This document shows, in pieces, positions 1 to 5,511 of a stretch of DNA of 6,060 nt. Origin of the DNA: Dehalococcoidia bacterium (GTDB lineage Bacteria; Chloroflexota; Dehalococcoidia; Tepidiformales; Tepidiformaceae); NCBI GenBank assembly GCA_023228745.1, contig JALOAP010000203.1:1-6060 (forward strand), written 5' to 3'. The position numbers and the translations under genes are program-made. The notes below the pieces were generated by a model that was not told where the DNA came from, did not search any database, and saw only the letters and a program-made list of their open reading frames with translations. How positions within the stretch are numbered: the stretch's first letter is position 1; each line of letters begins with the position of its first letter.

Positions 1-1
1 G

Positions 2-73
2 AGGGAAAGGGTCAGGGTGTATAAGCGGCTGGGCTGCCGGGTAAGTGGTGGGCCAGTGGTGCGTAAGTGGTAG
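2..73 (+). CDS. Possible 3' end of an upstream gene (partial)
   Basis: The reading frame starting at base 2 is open from the window edge to a TAG at 71-73 and encodes 23 residues ending VVRKW. The other two forward frames stop earlier, at 22-24 and 42-44, so this frame is only the longest of three and any of them could be the true end of the preceding gene. The stretch is G-rich and contains the 9-mer GTAAGTGGT twice (41-49 and 63-71). No function can be assigned from so few residues. Confidence 0.25.
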   Translation, partial: RERVRVYKRLGCRVSGGPVVRKW

Positions 74-109
74 GTGCGGAAAATAAAAAGAATACGAAGG
101 AGCGATTTT

Positions 110-265
110 ATGACAAACAAGGAATTGCAGGAGTTATTAAAAAAGTTACCAGATGATTTTCAAATTCGCATACGCGATGAAAACATTGGGCTTTACTTCC
201 CTGTGAGAAAAGTTTTGAATCGACAAAATATTAAATGCATTCAAATTTATTACGACAAAGAATAA
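110..265 (+). CDS. Small hypothetical phage protein, 51 aa
   Basis: A 51-residue protein starting MTNKELQELLKKLPDD. The start at 110 is chosen because GAAGGAG (96-102) sits 7 bases upstream; an in-frame GTG at 74 would add 12 basic residues but has no comparable ribosome binding site. The N-terminus has the pattern of an amphipathic helix (NKELQELLKKLPDDFQIRI) followed by beta-like segments. That layout is common in small phage early proteins of the type 'T.kEL...L..LPdd..v.i', but I cannot tie it to a named function. The gene is AT-richer than the SSB and primase genes that follow (21 G/C in bases 121-180). It is followed by a 75-base gap, then the SSB gene, and is probably co-transcribed with it. 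Confidence 0.6.
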   Translation: MTNKELQELLKKLPDDFQIRIRDENIGLYFPVRKVLNRQNIKCIQIYYDKE

Positions 266-340
266 TTCACATTAGCAGGAGTATTCCGCAGTAAAAACAA
301 GATTCCAAAGAATAAAAAATAATATACAGGAGGCAAAGGT

Positions 341-781
341 ATGAATAACGTGAGTTTAGTAGGGAGATTGACAAAGGATCCTGAGATGAGGTACACGCAG
401 GCGAATAACACTGCGGTGGCAGGATTTACACTGGCCGTGAATCGGCGCATCAAGCAGGATGGCCAGCCGGACGCAGATTTTATCCCAGTGGTTGCATGGC
501 AGAAAACGGCGGAGTTCTGCAATAAATATTTTGCTAAAGGTCAGCGTGTCTGGGTGACAGGGCGTATCCAGACGAGAAATTGGGAAGACAATGAGGGCGT
601 TAGGCATTATGTTACCGAGGTGGTTGCTGAGCGGGTTGGATTTGCTGACGGCAAGAAAGACAACAATGGCAACGGACAGGCAGCAGCTCCGGCACAAGAG
701 CAGCAGGGAGGTAAGCCATCCAGCGCCAGTGCACCAAGCAGCCCGCCACCACAGGCGGGCGAGAAAATGCCATGGGAGTGA
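341..781 (+). CDS. ssb: Single-stranded DNA-binding protein
   Basis: This 146-residue protein is a bacterial or phage SSB, which coats single-stranded DNA during phage replication and recombination. Residues 1-104 form the OB fold: it opens MNNVSLVGRLTKDPEMRYT and continues with AGFTLAVNR, the DFIPVVAWQKTAEF segment carrying W53, KGQRVWVTGRIQTRNW (W71, W81) and a C-terminal strand VTEVVAERVGF. Residues 105-146 are a low-complexity tail rich in G, Q, A, P and S, as in the family. The start follows AGGAGG (328-333) at 7-base spacing. The extreme C-terminus is unusual: it ends GEKMPWE rather than the acidic D-D-D-x-P-F tip that normally docks partner proteins. The stop at 779-781 lies 6 bases before the next gene, whose ribosome binding site is inside the ssb end, so the two are probably translationally coupled. 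Length is close to that of host SSBs. Confidence 0.96.
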   Translation: MNNVSLVGRLTKDPEMRYTQANNTAVAGFTLAVNRRIKQDGQPDADFIPVVAWQKTAEFCNKYFAKGQRVWVTGRIQTRNWEDNEGVRHYVTEVVAERVGFADGKKDNNGNGQAAAPAQEQQGGKPSSASAPSSPPPQAGEKMPWE

Positions 782-787
782 TGATGT

Positions 788-1069
788 ATGGATGAGAACG
801 TTTTCAGGATCGAGTTGCAAAATGACTATGCTTTTAAAATAGTAATTGGTACGCCCGAAAGGATTGAGCTGCTTGAAGCGCTCAGGAAGAGCCATGCAAC
901 ATATGAAAAATTACGATCTTGGTGGGAGAATGCGTCCCCGGAAGATCAGGAAAAGTATAGAAATCGCTATGAAAACCTAAGAGGTACAATCAGTGGTTTG
1001 GCATATTTGTGTAGCCTTGCTGGCTTTGACGACGATGAAATCAACAAGTATATCAACGTACCATTTTAA
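788..1069 (+). CDS. Hypothetical protein, 93 aa, between ssb and primase
   Basis: I do not recognise this protein. It has an N-terminal beta-like stretch (MDENVFRIELQNDYAFKIVIG), then mostly helical sequence: residues 23-47 (PERIELLEALRKSHATYEKLRSWW), 50-66 and a more hydrophobic helix at 66-80 (GTISGLAYLCSLAGF). It ends with DDDE at 81-84 and finishes NVPF. An acidic patch followed by a terminal Pro-Phe resembles the C-terminal tip of bacterial SSBs, which the SSB encoded just upstream lacks. GGGAG at 774-778, inside the ssb end, lies 9 bases before the ATG. Two other ATG codons at 781 and 784 are in a different frame. The stop overlaps the ribosome binding site of the primase gene, so it is part of the replication operon. 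A role in replication is inferred only from position. Confidence 0.75.
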   Translation: MDENVFRIELQNDYAFKIVIGTPERIELLEALRKSHATYEKLRSWWENASPEDQEKYRNRYENLRGTISGLAYLCSLAGFDDDEINKYINVPF

Positions 1070-1081
1070 GGAGATGGCGTC

Positions 1082-3517
1082 ATGGGTTTTGACAACATTC
1101 CCGAGGAATTGAAAAAGCTTAATAGGTGGGTTTGCTGGAAGCTGGTCGAGCGCGACGGCAAGCCCACAAAAATACCCATAAATTCAATTACCGGCGGCCA
1201 GGCAATGAGCAACAACCCGGATACCTGGGCAGACTACTGGACTGCGCACGACAAGATGGTGACTGAGAGATATACCGGTATTGGCTTTATGCTCGGTGAC
1301 GGTATTGTCGGTGTGGATATAGATGAGTGTCGCAACCCGGAGAAGGGCAAGCTGACCGATTTAGCTAAGGACATCATTGGCATGCTGGACAGCTACACTG
1401 AGGCTAGTCCATCCGGTAACGGGATACATATAATTTGCCGGGGCAAGCTGCCGGAAGGACGTCGACGCAAAGACCCGGTCGAGATGTACGAGACCGGCCG
1501 CTATTTTGCCATGACCGGAAATGTGCTGGATGATGCCCACACTGACATTGAGGAACGGACAGAGCAGCTGGCAGCTGTGCATGAAAAGTATGTAAATATT
1601 AAAAAATCACGCAAAAATGATGCAAAAACATCAAAAAAAGCAGATAATTCACCTGTTTTTGTTGATGATGATAAGATAATTGAAATCGCTATGAACGCGA
1701 AAAACGGGGACCTGTTCGAGCAGCTGATGAACGGGAACTGGAAAGGGCGGTATGCAAGCCAGAGCGAGGCCGACATTGCGCTGTGCAATATGCTGGCATT
1801 CTATTGCCAGCGGGATGAGGCACAGATGCAGAGGCTTTTCCGGAGGTCAGGCCTGTACCGTCAGAAATGGGACGAGCGCCGCGGGGAGGCCGGGACATAC
1901 GGAGAAATCACGATTGCCAGGGCGATTGCCGACTGCACTGAGACATACACGCCGCCGGCGCCGAAGAAGGCGAAAGCTAAGCACGAGGAGCCGCCGGAGA
2001 TAGACCAGGGACTTGACCAGCTGGGAGAGCCTCCTCCGGAGCAGCTGCCGGAGTGGATTTTTGGGCCATATAACGACATGTGGAACGCGCAGCGGTTAGT
2101 TGATAGGTACAGTGACATCCTGAAATACGACGTTATGAAGGGTTGGCATATCTACGATGGCAAGGTCTGGCAGGAGGATACGCTCAGACAAATCCGAGGA
2201 CTAGCTGATGATACTATAACCAATCTGTACAGGTATGAGCCACTAATTAGGCAGTACGACAAGCAGCATAAAACAAAGAAATACAAGGAGCTGTACAAGT
2301 GGCTGTGCTCAGCCAGGAACGCAGGAAAGAAGGATAATATGATAAGAGAAGCTGAGTCGATAAGCGGCATCGCCGCACTACCGGACTGGTTTGATAAGGA
2401 CAAATTTCTGCTCAACTGCAGCAATGGGACGCTGGACCTTAGGACCGGCCAGCTGCGGCCGCATGATAAAAAGGATCTAATAACCAGGGTGCTAGATGTG
2501 CCATATGAGCCAGGCGCAAAGGCGGAGGCATGGGACAAATTTCTTGACCGCATATTTGAGGGAAATGCGGATCTGATTAAGTTTTTGCAGCGCGCCATCG
2601 GCTATACACTAACTGGATCCACAAGGGAGCAGTGCATATTTATATTGTACGGCACTGGTAAAAACGGTAAGTCAACTTTTATTGAGACCATCCGTACCAT
2701 GCTGGGTGAGTATGTTCGCAAGGTGTCGGACAAAGTATTTACTGCCCGGGATTACAGCTACAACAGCATGGGCGAGGTGGCCAGGCTTCCGGGCGCCAGG
2801 ATGTGCACCGCGGACGAGCCGAACGAGGGCGCAAGGCTGGAGGAAGGACTTGTTAAACAGATTACTGGCGGAGCTCCACTGATGGCGAAGCGGTTATACA
2901 GGGAGCCGTTTGAGTTTGCGCCAGAATTTAAGCTGTGGATGGAGGCTAACCATAAGCCGGTGATAAGAGGTACTGATATTGGTATATGGCGACGCATTAT
3001 ACTGATACCGTTTAATGCATTTATTACGGCTGAGGAGCAGGATGCCGACTTGCCGGCAAAGCTTATTGAGGAGCTGCCAGGTATACTAGCCTGGGCTGTG
3101 AAAGGATGTTCGGCCTGGCAAAAGGATGGATTGCAAGCACCGGATGAAGTCTTGGCCGCCACTGATCAGTACCGGACTGAGATGGATAATATGCAGGCAT
3201 TTTTAGATGAGTGTGTAAGGACGAGCACTGGAGATACAGTCTTATCAGCTGACATGTACCGAGTGTATTCGTCCTGGTGCGGTGAAAACGGCCTCAGGGC
3301 AATTTCGTCCACAAGGTTTGGGCGAAAACTGCAAGAACGAGGATTTGAAAAAGACAGAACTAAGTTTGCAAGGTACTGGGCAAATATTAAGCTAACGGAT
3401 GCTGGGTGGTCATTTATACACTTACGATACGAGGGTACGAGAGCGTATGAGCAAAACGAGCCAGAGTTTACCAATTATAAACAGGAGGAGCTGCCAGTGA
3501 AGTGGGAAGATTTGTAA
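1082..3517 (+). CDS. Phage primase-polymerase / SF3 helicase fusion (P4/D5-like, NrS-1-type)
   Basis: An 811-residue bifunctional replication protein expected to synthesise primers (and possibly DNA) and unwind the phage duplex. Residues about 1-165 form an archaeo-eukaryotic-type primase domain: the GVDIDEC motif gives metal-binding candidates D79 and D81, SPSGNGIHI gives H116, and the EMYETGRYFAMTG segment (134-146) offers E134 as third acidic residue. Residues about 195-285 resemble the helix-bundle domain that follows the primase domain in NrS-1-type proteins. A Pro-rich linker (about 290-325) leads to a D5_N-like domain (about 330-500). The SF3 helicase follows: Walker A GTGKNGKST (524-532), Walker B ending DE (578-579), motif C KLWMEANHK with N623, and the arginine pair R637/R638 in GIWRRIILIPF. 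Residues about 690-770 look like the C-terminal winged-helix region. AAGGAG (1068-1073) is 8 bases before the ATG. No frameshift or missing motif is visible. The repeat-rich candidate origin begins 4 bases after its stop. Confidence 0.93.
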   Translation: MGFDNIPEELKKLNRWVCWKLVERDGKPTKIPINSITGGQAMSNNPDTWADYWTAHDKMVTERYTGIGFMLGDGIVGVDIDECRNPEKGKLTDLAKDIIGMLDSYTEASPSGNGIHIICRGKLPEGRRRKDPVEMYETGRYFAMTGNVLDDAHTDIEERTEQLAAVHEKYVNIKKSRKNDAKTSKKADNSPVFVDDDKIIEIAMNAKNGDLFEQLMNGNWKGRYASQSEADIALCNMLAFYCQRDEAQMQRLFRRSGLYRQKWDERRGEAGTYGEITIARAIADCTETYTPPAPKKAKAKHEEPPEIDQGLDQLGEPPPEQLPEWIFGPYNDMWNAQRLVDRYSDILKYDVMKGWHIYDGKVWQEDTLRQIRGLADDTITNLYRYEPLIRQYDKQHKTKKYKELYKWLCSARNAGKKDNMIREAESISGIAALPDWFDKDKFLLNCSNGTLDLRTGQLRPHDKKDLITRVLDVPYEPGAKAEAWDKFLDRIFEGNADLIKFLQRAIGYTLTGSTREQCIFILYGTGKNGKSTFIETIRTMLGEYVRKVSDKVFTARDYSYNSMGEVARLPGARMCTADEPNEGARLEEGLVKQITGGAPLMAKRLYREPFEFAPEFKLWMEANHKPVIRGTDIGIWRRIILIPFNAFITAEEQDADLPAKLIEELPGILAWAVKGCSAWQKDGLQAPDEVLAATDQYRTEMDNMQAFLDECVRTSTGDTVLSADMYRVYSSWCGENGLRAISSTRFGRKLQERGFEKDRTKFARYWANIKLTDAGWSFIHLRYEGTRAYEQNEPEFTNYKQEELPVKWEDL

Positions 3518-3542
3518 AAAAGGTGACAGGTTGTGACAGGTT

Positions 3543-3569
3543 GGTGACAGGTTTGTTCAACCTGTCACC
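3543..3569. repeat. Perfect 11-bp inverted repeat made of two iterons
   Basis: Bases 3543-3553 and 3559-3569 are exact reverse complements separated by a 5-base loop (TGTTC). As DNA this could form a cruciform, and as RNA a stable hairpin. It is not followed by a T-run (the next bases are GCCTTAGAG), so it does not look like an intrinsic terminator for the primase transcript. Two more direct copies sit immediately upstream. Confidence 0.8.
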
Positions 3570-3621
3570 GCCTTAGAGCCTACTGGGTTACAGCTATTAT
3601 TTTTACCCCTGGTGACAGGTT

Positions 3622-3700
3622 ACTTCTTTAAACTATATAAAAAATAAAAAATATATAGAAATAGAGTATAAAAGCGTATTACTAAGAAAGTTATAAATCT
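3622..3700. other. AT-rich tract, candidate DNA unwinding element
   Basis: Only 13 of these 79 bases are G or C, with runs such as TATATAAAAAATAAAAAATA, against a window that is otherwise much richer in G/C. It is bounded by a direct iteron on the left (3611-3621) and an inverted one on the right (3708-3718). This is the layout expected of a duplex-melting element in an iteron origin. It could also contain promoter -10-like sequences by chance because of its composition. Confidence 0.5.
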
Positions 3701-3736
3701 ACCCGTCATCCTGTCACCAATGGCCTAAAAAATATA

Positions 3737-3846
3737 GCTCAAACCCGCTTGACTGTAGGCCGGTGACAGGTTGGAGAACGTGTCACCTGAAAAAGACGAA
3801 AAAAACAGGCTCAAACACAGGTGGGAGTAAAGCGGTGACAGGTTGG
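3737..3846 (+). repeat. Composite long repeat with 72-base period
   Basis: The motif GCTCAAAC occurs at 3737-3744 and 3809-3816. In both cases GGTGACAGGTTGG begins exactly 25 bases after the motif starts (3762 and 3834), and both copies are preceded by an A-rich run. The 17 bases between the two parts are only weakly conserved (7 of 17 identical). This suggests that the iteron is part of a larger, degenerate duplicated unit. The first unit also carries the inverted copy at 3777-3787. Confidence 0.6.
3762..3787. repeat. Imperfect inverted repeat of iterons
   Basis: GGTGACAGGTT at 3762-3772 faces AACGTGTCACC at 3777-3787 across a 4-base loop (GGAG). Ten of eleven positions pair. Like the pair at 3543-3569, it lacks a following T-run. 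Confidence 0.65.
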
Positions 3847-3911
3847 GGAAAAAGGTGACAGGGGTGACAGGTTGGTCTGAAAAAATGGGTATTTTAGCCG
3901 GAGGTGGGAAA

Positions 3912-4607
3912 ATGAGTATAGAAAATCCGTTTAGCATAAATACGGGCTGGAAAATTGACCCGGATAATCGACAAGACCGGGGCAATGGACCGGTAATAAC
4001 CAGGCAAATGACCAAAGAGGAGAAAATCAAATACGGGATAGCCGTAGAAAGCGAGGAGAAGAGTATGAAAATTACAAAGGAGAATGTGAGGCAATTGGCA
4101 GCCAGCGGGATGAGCGCGCAAGACATTGTGGAGTATTTTAAACCATTGTACCCGAAGATGAAAGACACTCTAATCAAGGCGAAGGTTGCATTGTATCTGA
4201 GCGATAAACCAGGCGGCGGCAGACCTCTAAAAATAAAAGCAGTTCAAGAGCCTCTTGATGTGGAAGAAGAATCGAGCATCCAGGAAGTGGTTGCTGAGGT
4301 CAAAGAGGATGTCGCGAAGGCTGCAGCCGAAAGCGCTGACAGAATTACAATACGGCAAATTATTGAAGAATATGAAATACCAGAACCGGTACCTGATAAT
4401 ATCGAAAAACCTGTGCATTATACAGCCGGTGGGATTGAGACCATTAACTACATAAAGGTCAAGCTAACGCCGGAGCAGTTTGAAGGGTTCTGTATCGGAT
4501 CGGTAATAAAGTATGTTTCCAGATATCGTTTCAAGGGAGGATTAGAGGATCTAAAGAAGGCAGCCTGGTACCTGAATAAGATTATCAGTATAAAGGAATC
4601 GGCATGA
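3912..4607 (+). CDS. DUF3310-domain protein with N-terminal HTH-like extension
   Basis: A 231-residue protein. The C-terminal part, residues about 165-228, matches the phage DUF3310 family (often labelled nucleotide kinase or SaV-like without strong proof): KPVHYTAGGIETINYI, then FEGFCIGSVIKYVSRYRFKGG and LEDLKKAAWYLNKII. Residues 52-98 (KITKENVRQLAASGMSAQDIVEYF...) have an HTH-like look, followed by a basic GGGRPLKIK stretch and an acidic linker (112-140). Start 3912 is chosen because GGAGGTG (3900-3906) lies 5 bases upstream; an upstream in-frame TTG at 3843 would translate iteron DNA (KVTGVTGW) and is unlikely. A second in-frame ATG at 4065 has its own GAGGAG and could give a 180-residue form. 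The next gene starts 30 bases after its stop. The biochemical role of DUF3310 is not settled to my knowledge; a link to the nearby iterons is inference. Confidence 0.85.
   Translation: MSIENPFSINTGWKIDPDNRQDRGNGPVITRQMTKEEKIKYGIAVESEEKSMKITKENVRQLAASGMSAQDIVEYFKPLYPKMKDTLIKAKVALYLSDKPGGGRPLKIKAVQEPLDVEEESSIQEVVAEVKEDVAKAAAESADRITIRQIIEEYEIPEPVPDNIEKPVHYTAGGIETINYIKVKLTPEQFEGFCIGSVIKYVSRYRFKGGLEDLKKAAWYLNKIISIKESA
4053..4067 (+). promoter_or_regulatory. Internal ribosome binding site and in-frame ATG within the DUF3310 gene
   Basis: GAGGAG at 4053-4058 is followed after 6 bases by ATG 4065-4067, in frame with the larger gene. Initiation here would yield MKITKEN..., beginning exactly at the HTH-like segment and dropping the 51-residue N-terminal extension. 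The annotated gene may start here, or both forms may be made. The sequence alone does not decide. Confidence 0.4.
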
Positions 4608-4637
4608 TTTATCCATACCAAGGAAGAAGGGGACAAA

Positions 4638-5063
4638 ATGGACAAGAGGGAACTTGAGCAGTTGAGGTATATCAAAAAAGAGATTGAATACACACAGAGG
4701 AGAGTAGACATGGCCGACGAGCTTGTCGAGAAATGGACCACATCAACTGTGGTTGAAGGTTCTCTTCCCTTCTTTCCCTACACTAAGCACAGAATCCGAG
4801 TACGTGGAATTGATATGGCAGGTTATGAACAGGAAGCAAAGAAGCTTCGCAGGAAATGGCGGGCCAAGCTGAGAAAGTTAACCAAGAAAATAGGAGAAGC
4901 GACAGAATACATTGAATCCATTGCAGACAGTGAGATGAGAATGTTATTAACATTGAGGTATGTGGAAGGGTTATCGTGGCAAAATATTGCACAGAAAATT
5001 GGGGTGCAAGGGGACGGAAGCGCGGAAAGAAAGCGGGTTGAGAGGTTTCTGAAACTTTCCTGA
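4638..5063 (+). CDS. Sigma-70 region 4-like / ArpU-DUF1492-type phage transcriptional regulator
   Basis: A 141-residue basic protein. Residues 1-32 and 60-92 are helical and charged, suggesting coiled coils (MDKRELEQLRYIKKEIEYTQRR; EQEAKKLRRKWRAKLRKLTKKIGEATEYI). A central segment (GSLPFFPYTKHRIRVRGID) separates them. The C-terminal part, 93-140, reads ESIADSEMRMLLTLRYVEG, LSWQNIAQKIGV, then GSAERKRVERFLK, which is the helix-turn-helix pattern of sigma region 4 and of late-gene regulators of Firmicutes phages. Such proteins typically sit just before the packaging genes and activate late transcription. AGAAGGGG (4625-4632) precedes the ATG by 5 bases. The gene is followed by a 166-base untranslated gap holding a promoter-like sequence and two hairpins, its most likely target. 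Specific family membership (ArpU, DUF1492 or RinA-like) is not certain. Confidence 0.8.
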   Translation: MDKRELEQLRYIKKEIEYTQRRVDMADELVEKWTTSTVVEGSLPFFPYTKHRIRVRGIDMAGYEQEAKKLRRKWRAKLRKLTKKIGEATEYIESIADSEMRMLLTLRYVEGLSWQNIAQKIGVQGDGSAERKRVERFLKLS

Positions 5064-5095
5064 TTTTCCCGAAAAATTTGTGTTATTATTATAGT
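5064..5095 (+). promoter_or_regulatory. Candidate late promoter (extended -10, no good -35)
   Basis: TGTTATTAT at 5081-5089 fits an extended -10 (TG-N-TATTAT, five of six to TATAAT); overlapping alternatives are TATTAT at 5087 and TATAGT at 5090. No convincing -35 lies at 16-18 bases. Just upstream is the small inverted repeat TTTTC-CC-GAAAA (5064-5075), a possible activator site. A weak -35 fits a promoter needing a phage activator, and the gene just upstream encodes a sigma-like regulator. No transcript evidence is available. Confidence 0.4.
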
Positions 5096-5123
5096 GAAGA
5101 GTTATATGTTTTGCTATTTTACC

Positions 5124-5156
5124 AAGCCGCTCCAAGTTCGGGCGGCTTTCTAATTT
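5124..5156 (+). terminator. Leader hairpin 1, weak terminator-like
   Basis: AAGCCGC (5124-5130) pairs with GCGGCTT (5142-5148) across an 11-base loop. The stem runs into TTTCTAATTT, an interrupted T-rich tail. It could be a weak terminator, an attenuator, or a structural element of a leader RNA. It lies roughly 30 bases after the proposed promoter. Confidence 0.4.
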
Positions 5157-5165
5157 GTGAGCATG

Positions 5166-5215
5166 CCTGGCGCCGGCGGAGATCATAACGACCTCCTGTC
5201 GGCGCTGGGGTTTTT
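5166..5215 (+). terminator. Leader hairpin 2, likely intrinsic terminator
   Basis: A long GC-rich stem pairs 5166-5181 with 5193-5209, with a single bulged T at 5197, a few G-T pairs and an 11-base loop (5182-5192). It is followed by one G and TTTTT at 5211-5215. This is a good rho-independent terminator for transcripts coming through the regulator gene or from the promoter near 5089. Because it stands between that promoter and the HNH gene, late transcription must either read through it or start elsewhere. Confidence 0.6.
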
Positions 5216-5229
5216 ATAAGGTGAATGAT

Positions 5230-5493
5230 ATGGCAACGCTGAAAGAGCAGGGATGGTATCATACGCCAGCACACAGGCGCTGGCGCAAGCTGGTGCTGCA
5301 GCGAGATAAGGTATGTCAGCACTGCAAGCGCAGGCCTGCGACAGAAGCGCATCACATCAAACCGTTGGAGGAGCATCCAGAATTTGCGCTGGACTTAGAC
5401 AACGGACAAGGGTTGTGTTGGGATTGCCATGAGTTGACAAAAAATAAGAGCAGTAAAAAAATACCTTTAGGCGTGAGAGTGATTAAATCATAA
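5230..5493 (+). CDS. Small HNH endonuclease
   Basis: An 87-residue HNH nuclease with a beta-beta-alpha metal fold. Visible motif residues: a zinc-knuckle pair C29 and C32 (CQHC), the catalytic-type HHI at H41-H42, N58 in DLDNGQGLC, and the second pair C63 and C66 followed by H67 (CWDCHELTKNK). The conserved set is complete, so it is probably active. Small HNH proteins of this size sit next to terminase genes in many cos-type phages and assist genome cutting during packaging; that role is inferred here from position. ATG 5230 is preferred because AAGGTGA (5218-5224) lies 5 bases upstream; the in-frame GTG at 5221 overlaps that site. The gene is GC-rich (37 of 60 bases in 5281-5340), in sharp contrast to the next gene. 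It begins 14 bases after the terminator's T-run. Confidence 0.9.
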   Translation: MATLKEQGWYHTPAHRRWRKLVLQRDKVCQHCKRRPATEAHHIKPLEEHPEFALDLDNGQGLCWDCHELTKNKSSKKIPLGVRVIKS

Positions 5494-5511
5494 AGCAAGA
5501 GGTGATGATGA

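Larger units (their letters stand above)
3522..3874. repeat. Iteron-like repeat cluster; candidate phage replication origin
   Basis: The gap 3518-3911 carries no convincing gene and is dominated by GGTGACAGGTT. Exact direct copies: 3522-3532, 3543-3553, 3611-3621, 3762-3772, 3834-3844, 3863-3873. Imperfect direct copies: 3532-3542 (first base differs) and 3854-3864 (last two differ). Inverted copies: 3559-3569 (exact), 3708-3718 and 3777-3787 (one mismatch each). The first three GTGACA cores begin at 3523, 3533 and 3544, so they are spaced about one helical turn apart; those at 3835 and 3855 are 20 apart. Three direct/inverted pairs are seen: 3543/3559, 3611/3708 (flanking an AT-rich tract) and 3762/3777. 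Iterons next to a melting region behind a primase-helicase gene fit a replication origin. The origin role is inferred; an operator array controlling the downstream genes is the alternative. Confidence 0.7.

Noticed and set aside
591..842. 83-residue forward frame overlapping ssb and the next gene
   Set aside because: It is out of frame with two well-supported genes, has Arg/His-rich random composition, and has no suitable ribosome binding site.
2152..2598. 148-residue minus-strand open frame and similar frames inside 1082-3517
   Set aside because: They are shadows of the primase-helicase gene, whose motifs run uninterrupted through the whole region.
3543..3569. Intrinsic terminator after the primase gene
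   Set aside because: The stem is perfect but is followed by GCCTTAGAG, with no T-run. It is better explained as a pair of iterons.
3522..3874. CRISPR array
   Set aside because: The repeats are only 11 bases, occur on both strands, are irregularly spaced, and leave no uniform unique spacers. No cas gene is visible.
3843..3911. TTG start at 3843 that would extend the DUF3310 protein by 23 residues
   Set aside because: The extension translates the iteron DNA (KVTGVTGW) and has no convincing ribosome binding site, whereas ATG 3912 has GGAGGTG at good spacing.
3725..4177. 150-residue minus-strand open frame, hydrophobic
   Set aside because: It is antisense to the iterons and the DUF3310 gene, has no recognisable domain, and its hydrophobic look comes from complementing a Lys/Glu-rich gene.
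5221..5229. GTG start at 5221 for the HNH gene
   Set aside because: This GTG is part of the AAGGTGA ribosome binding site for ATG 5230, and nothing suitable lies upstream apart from the terminator T-run.
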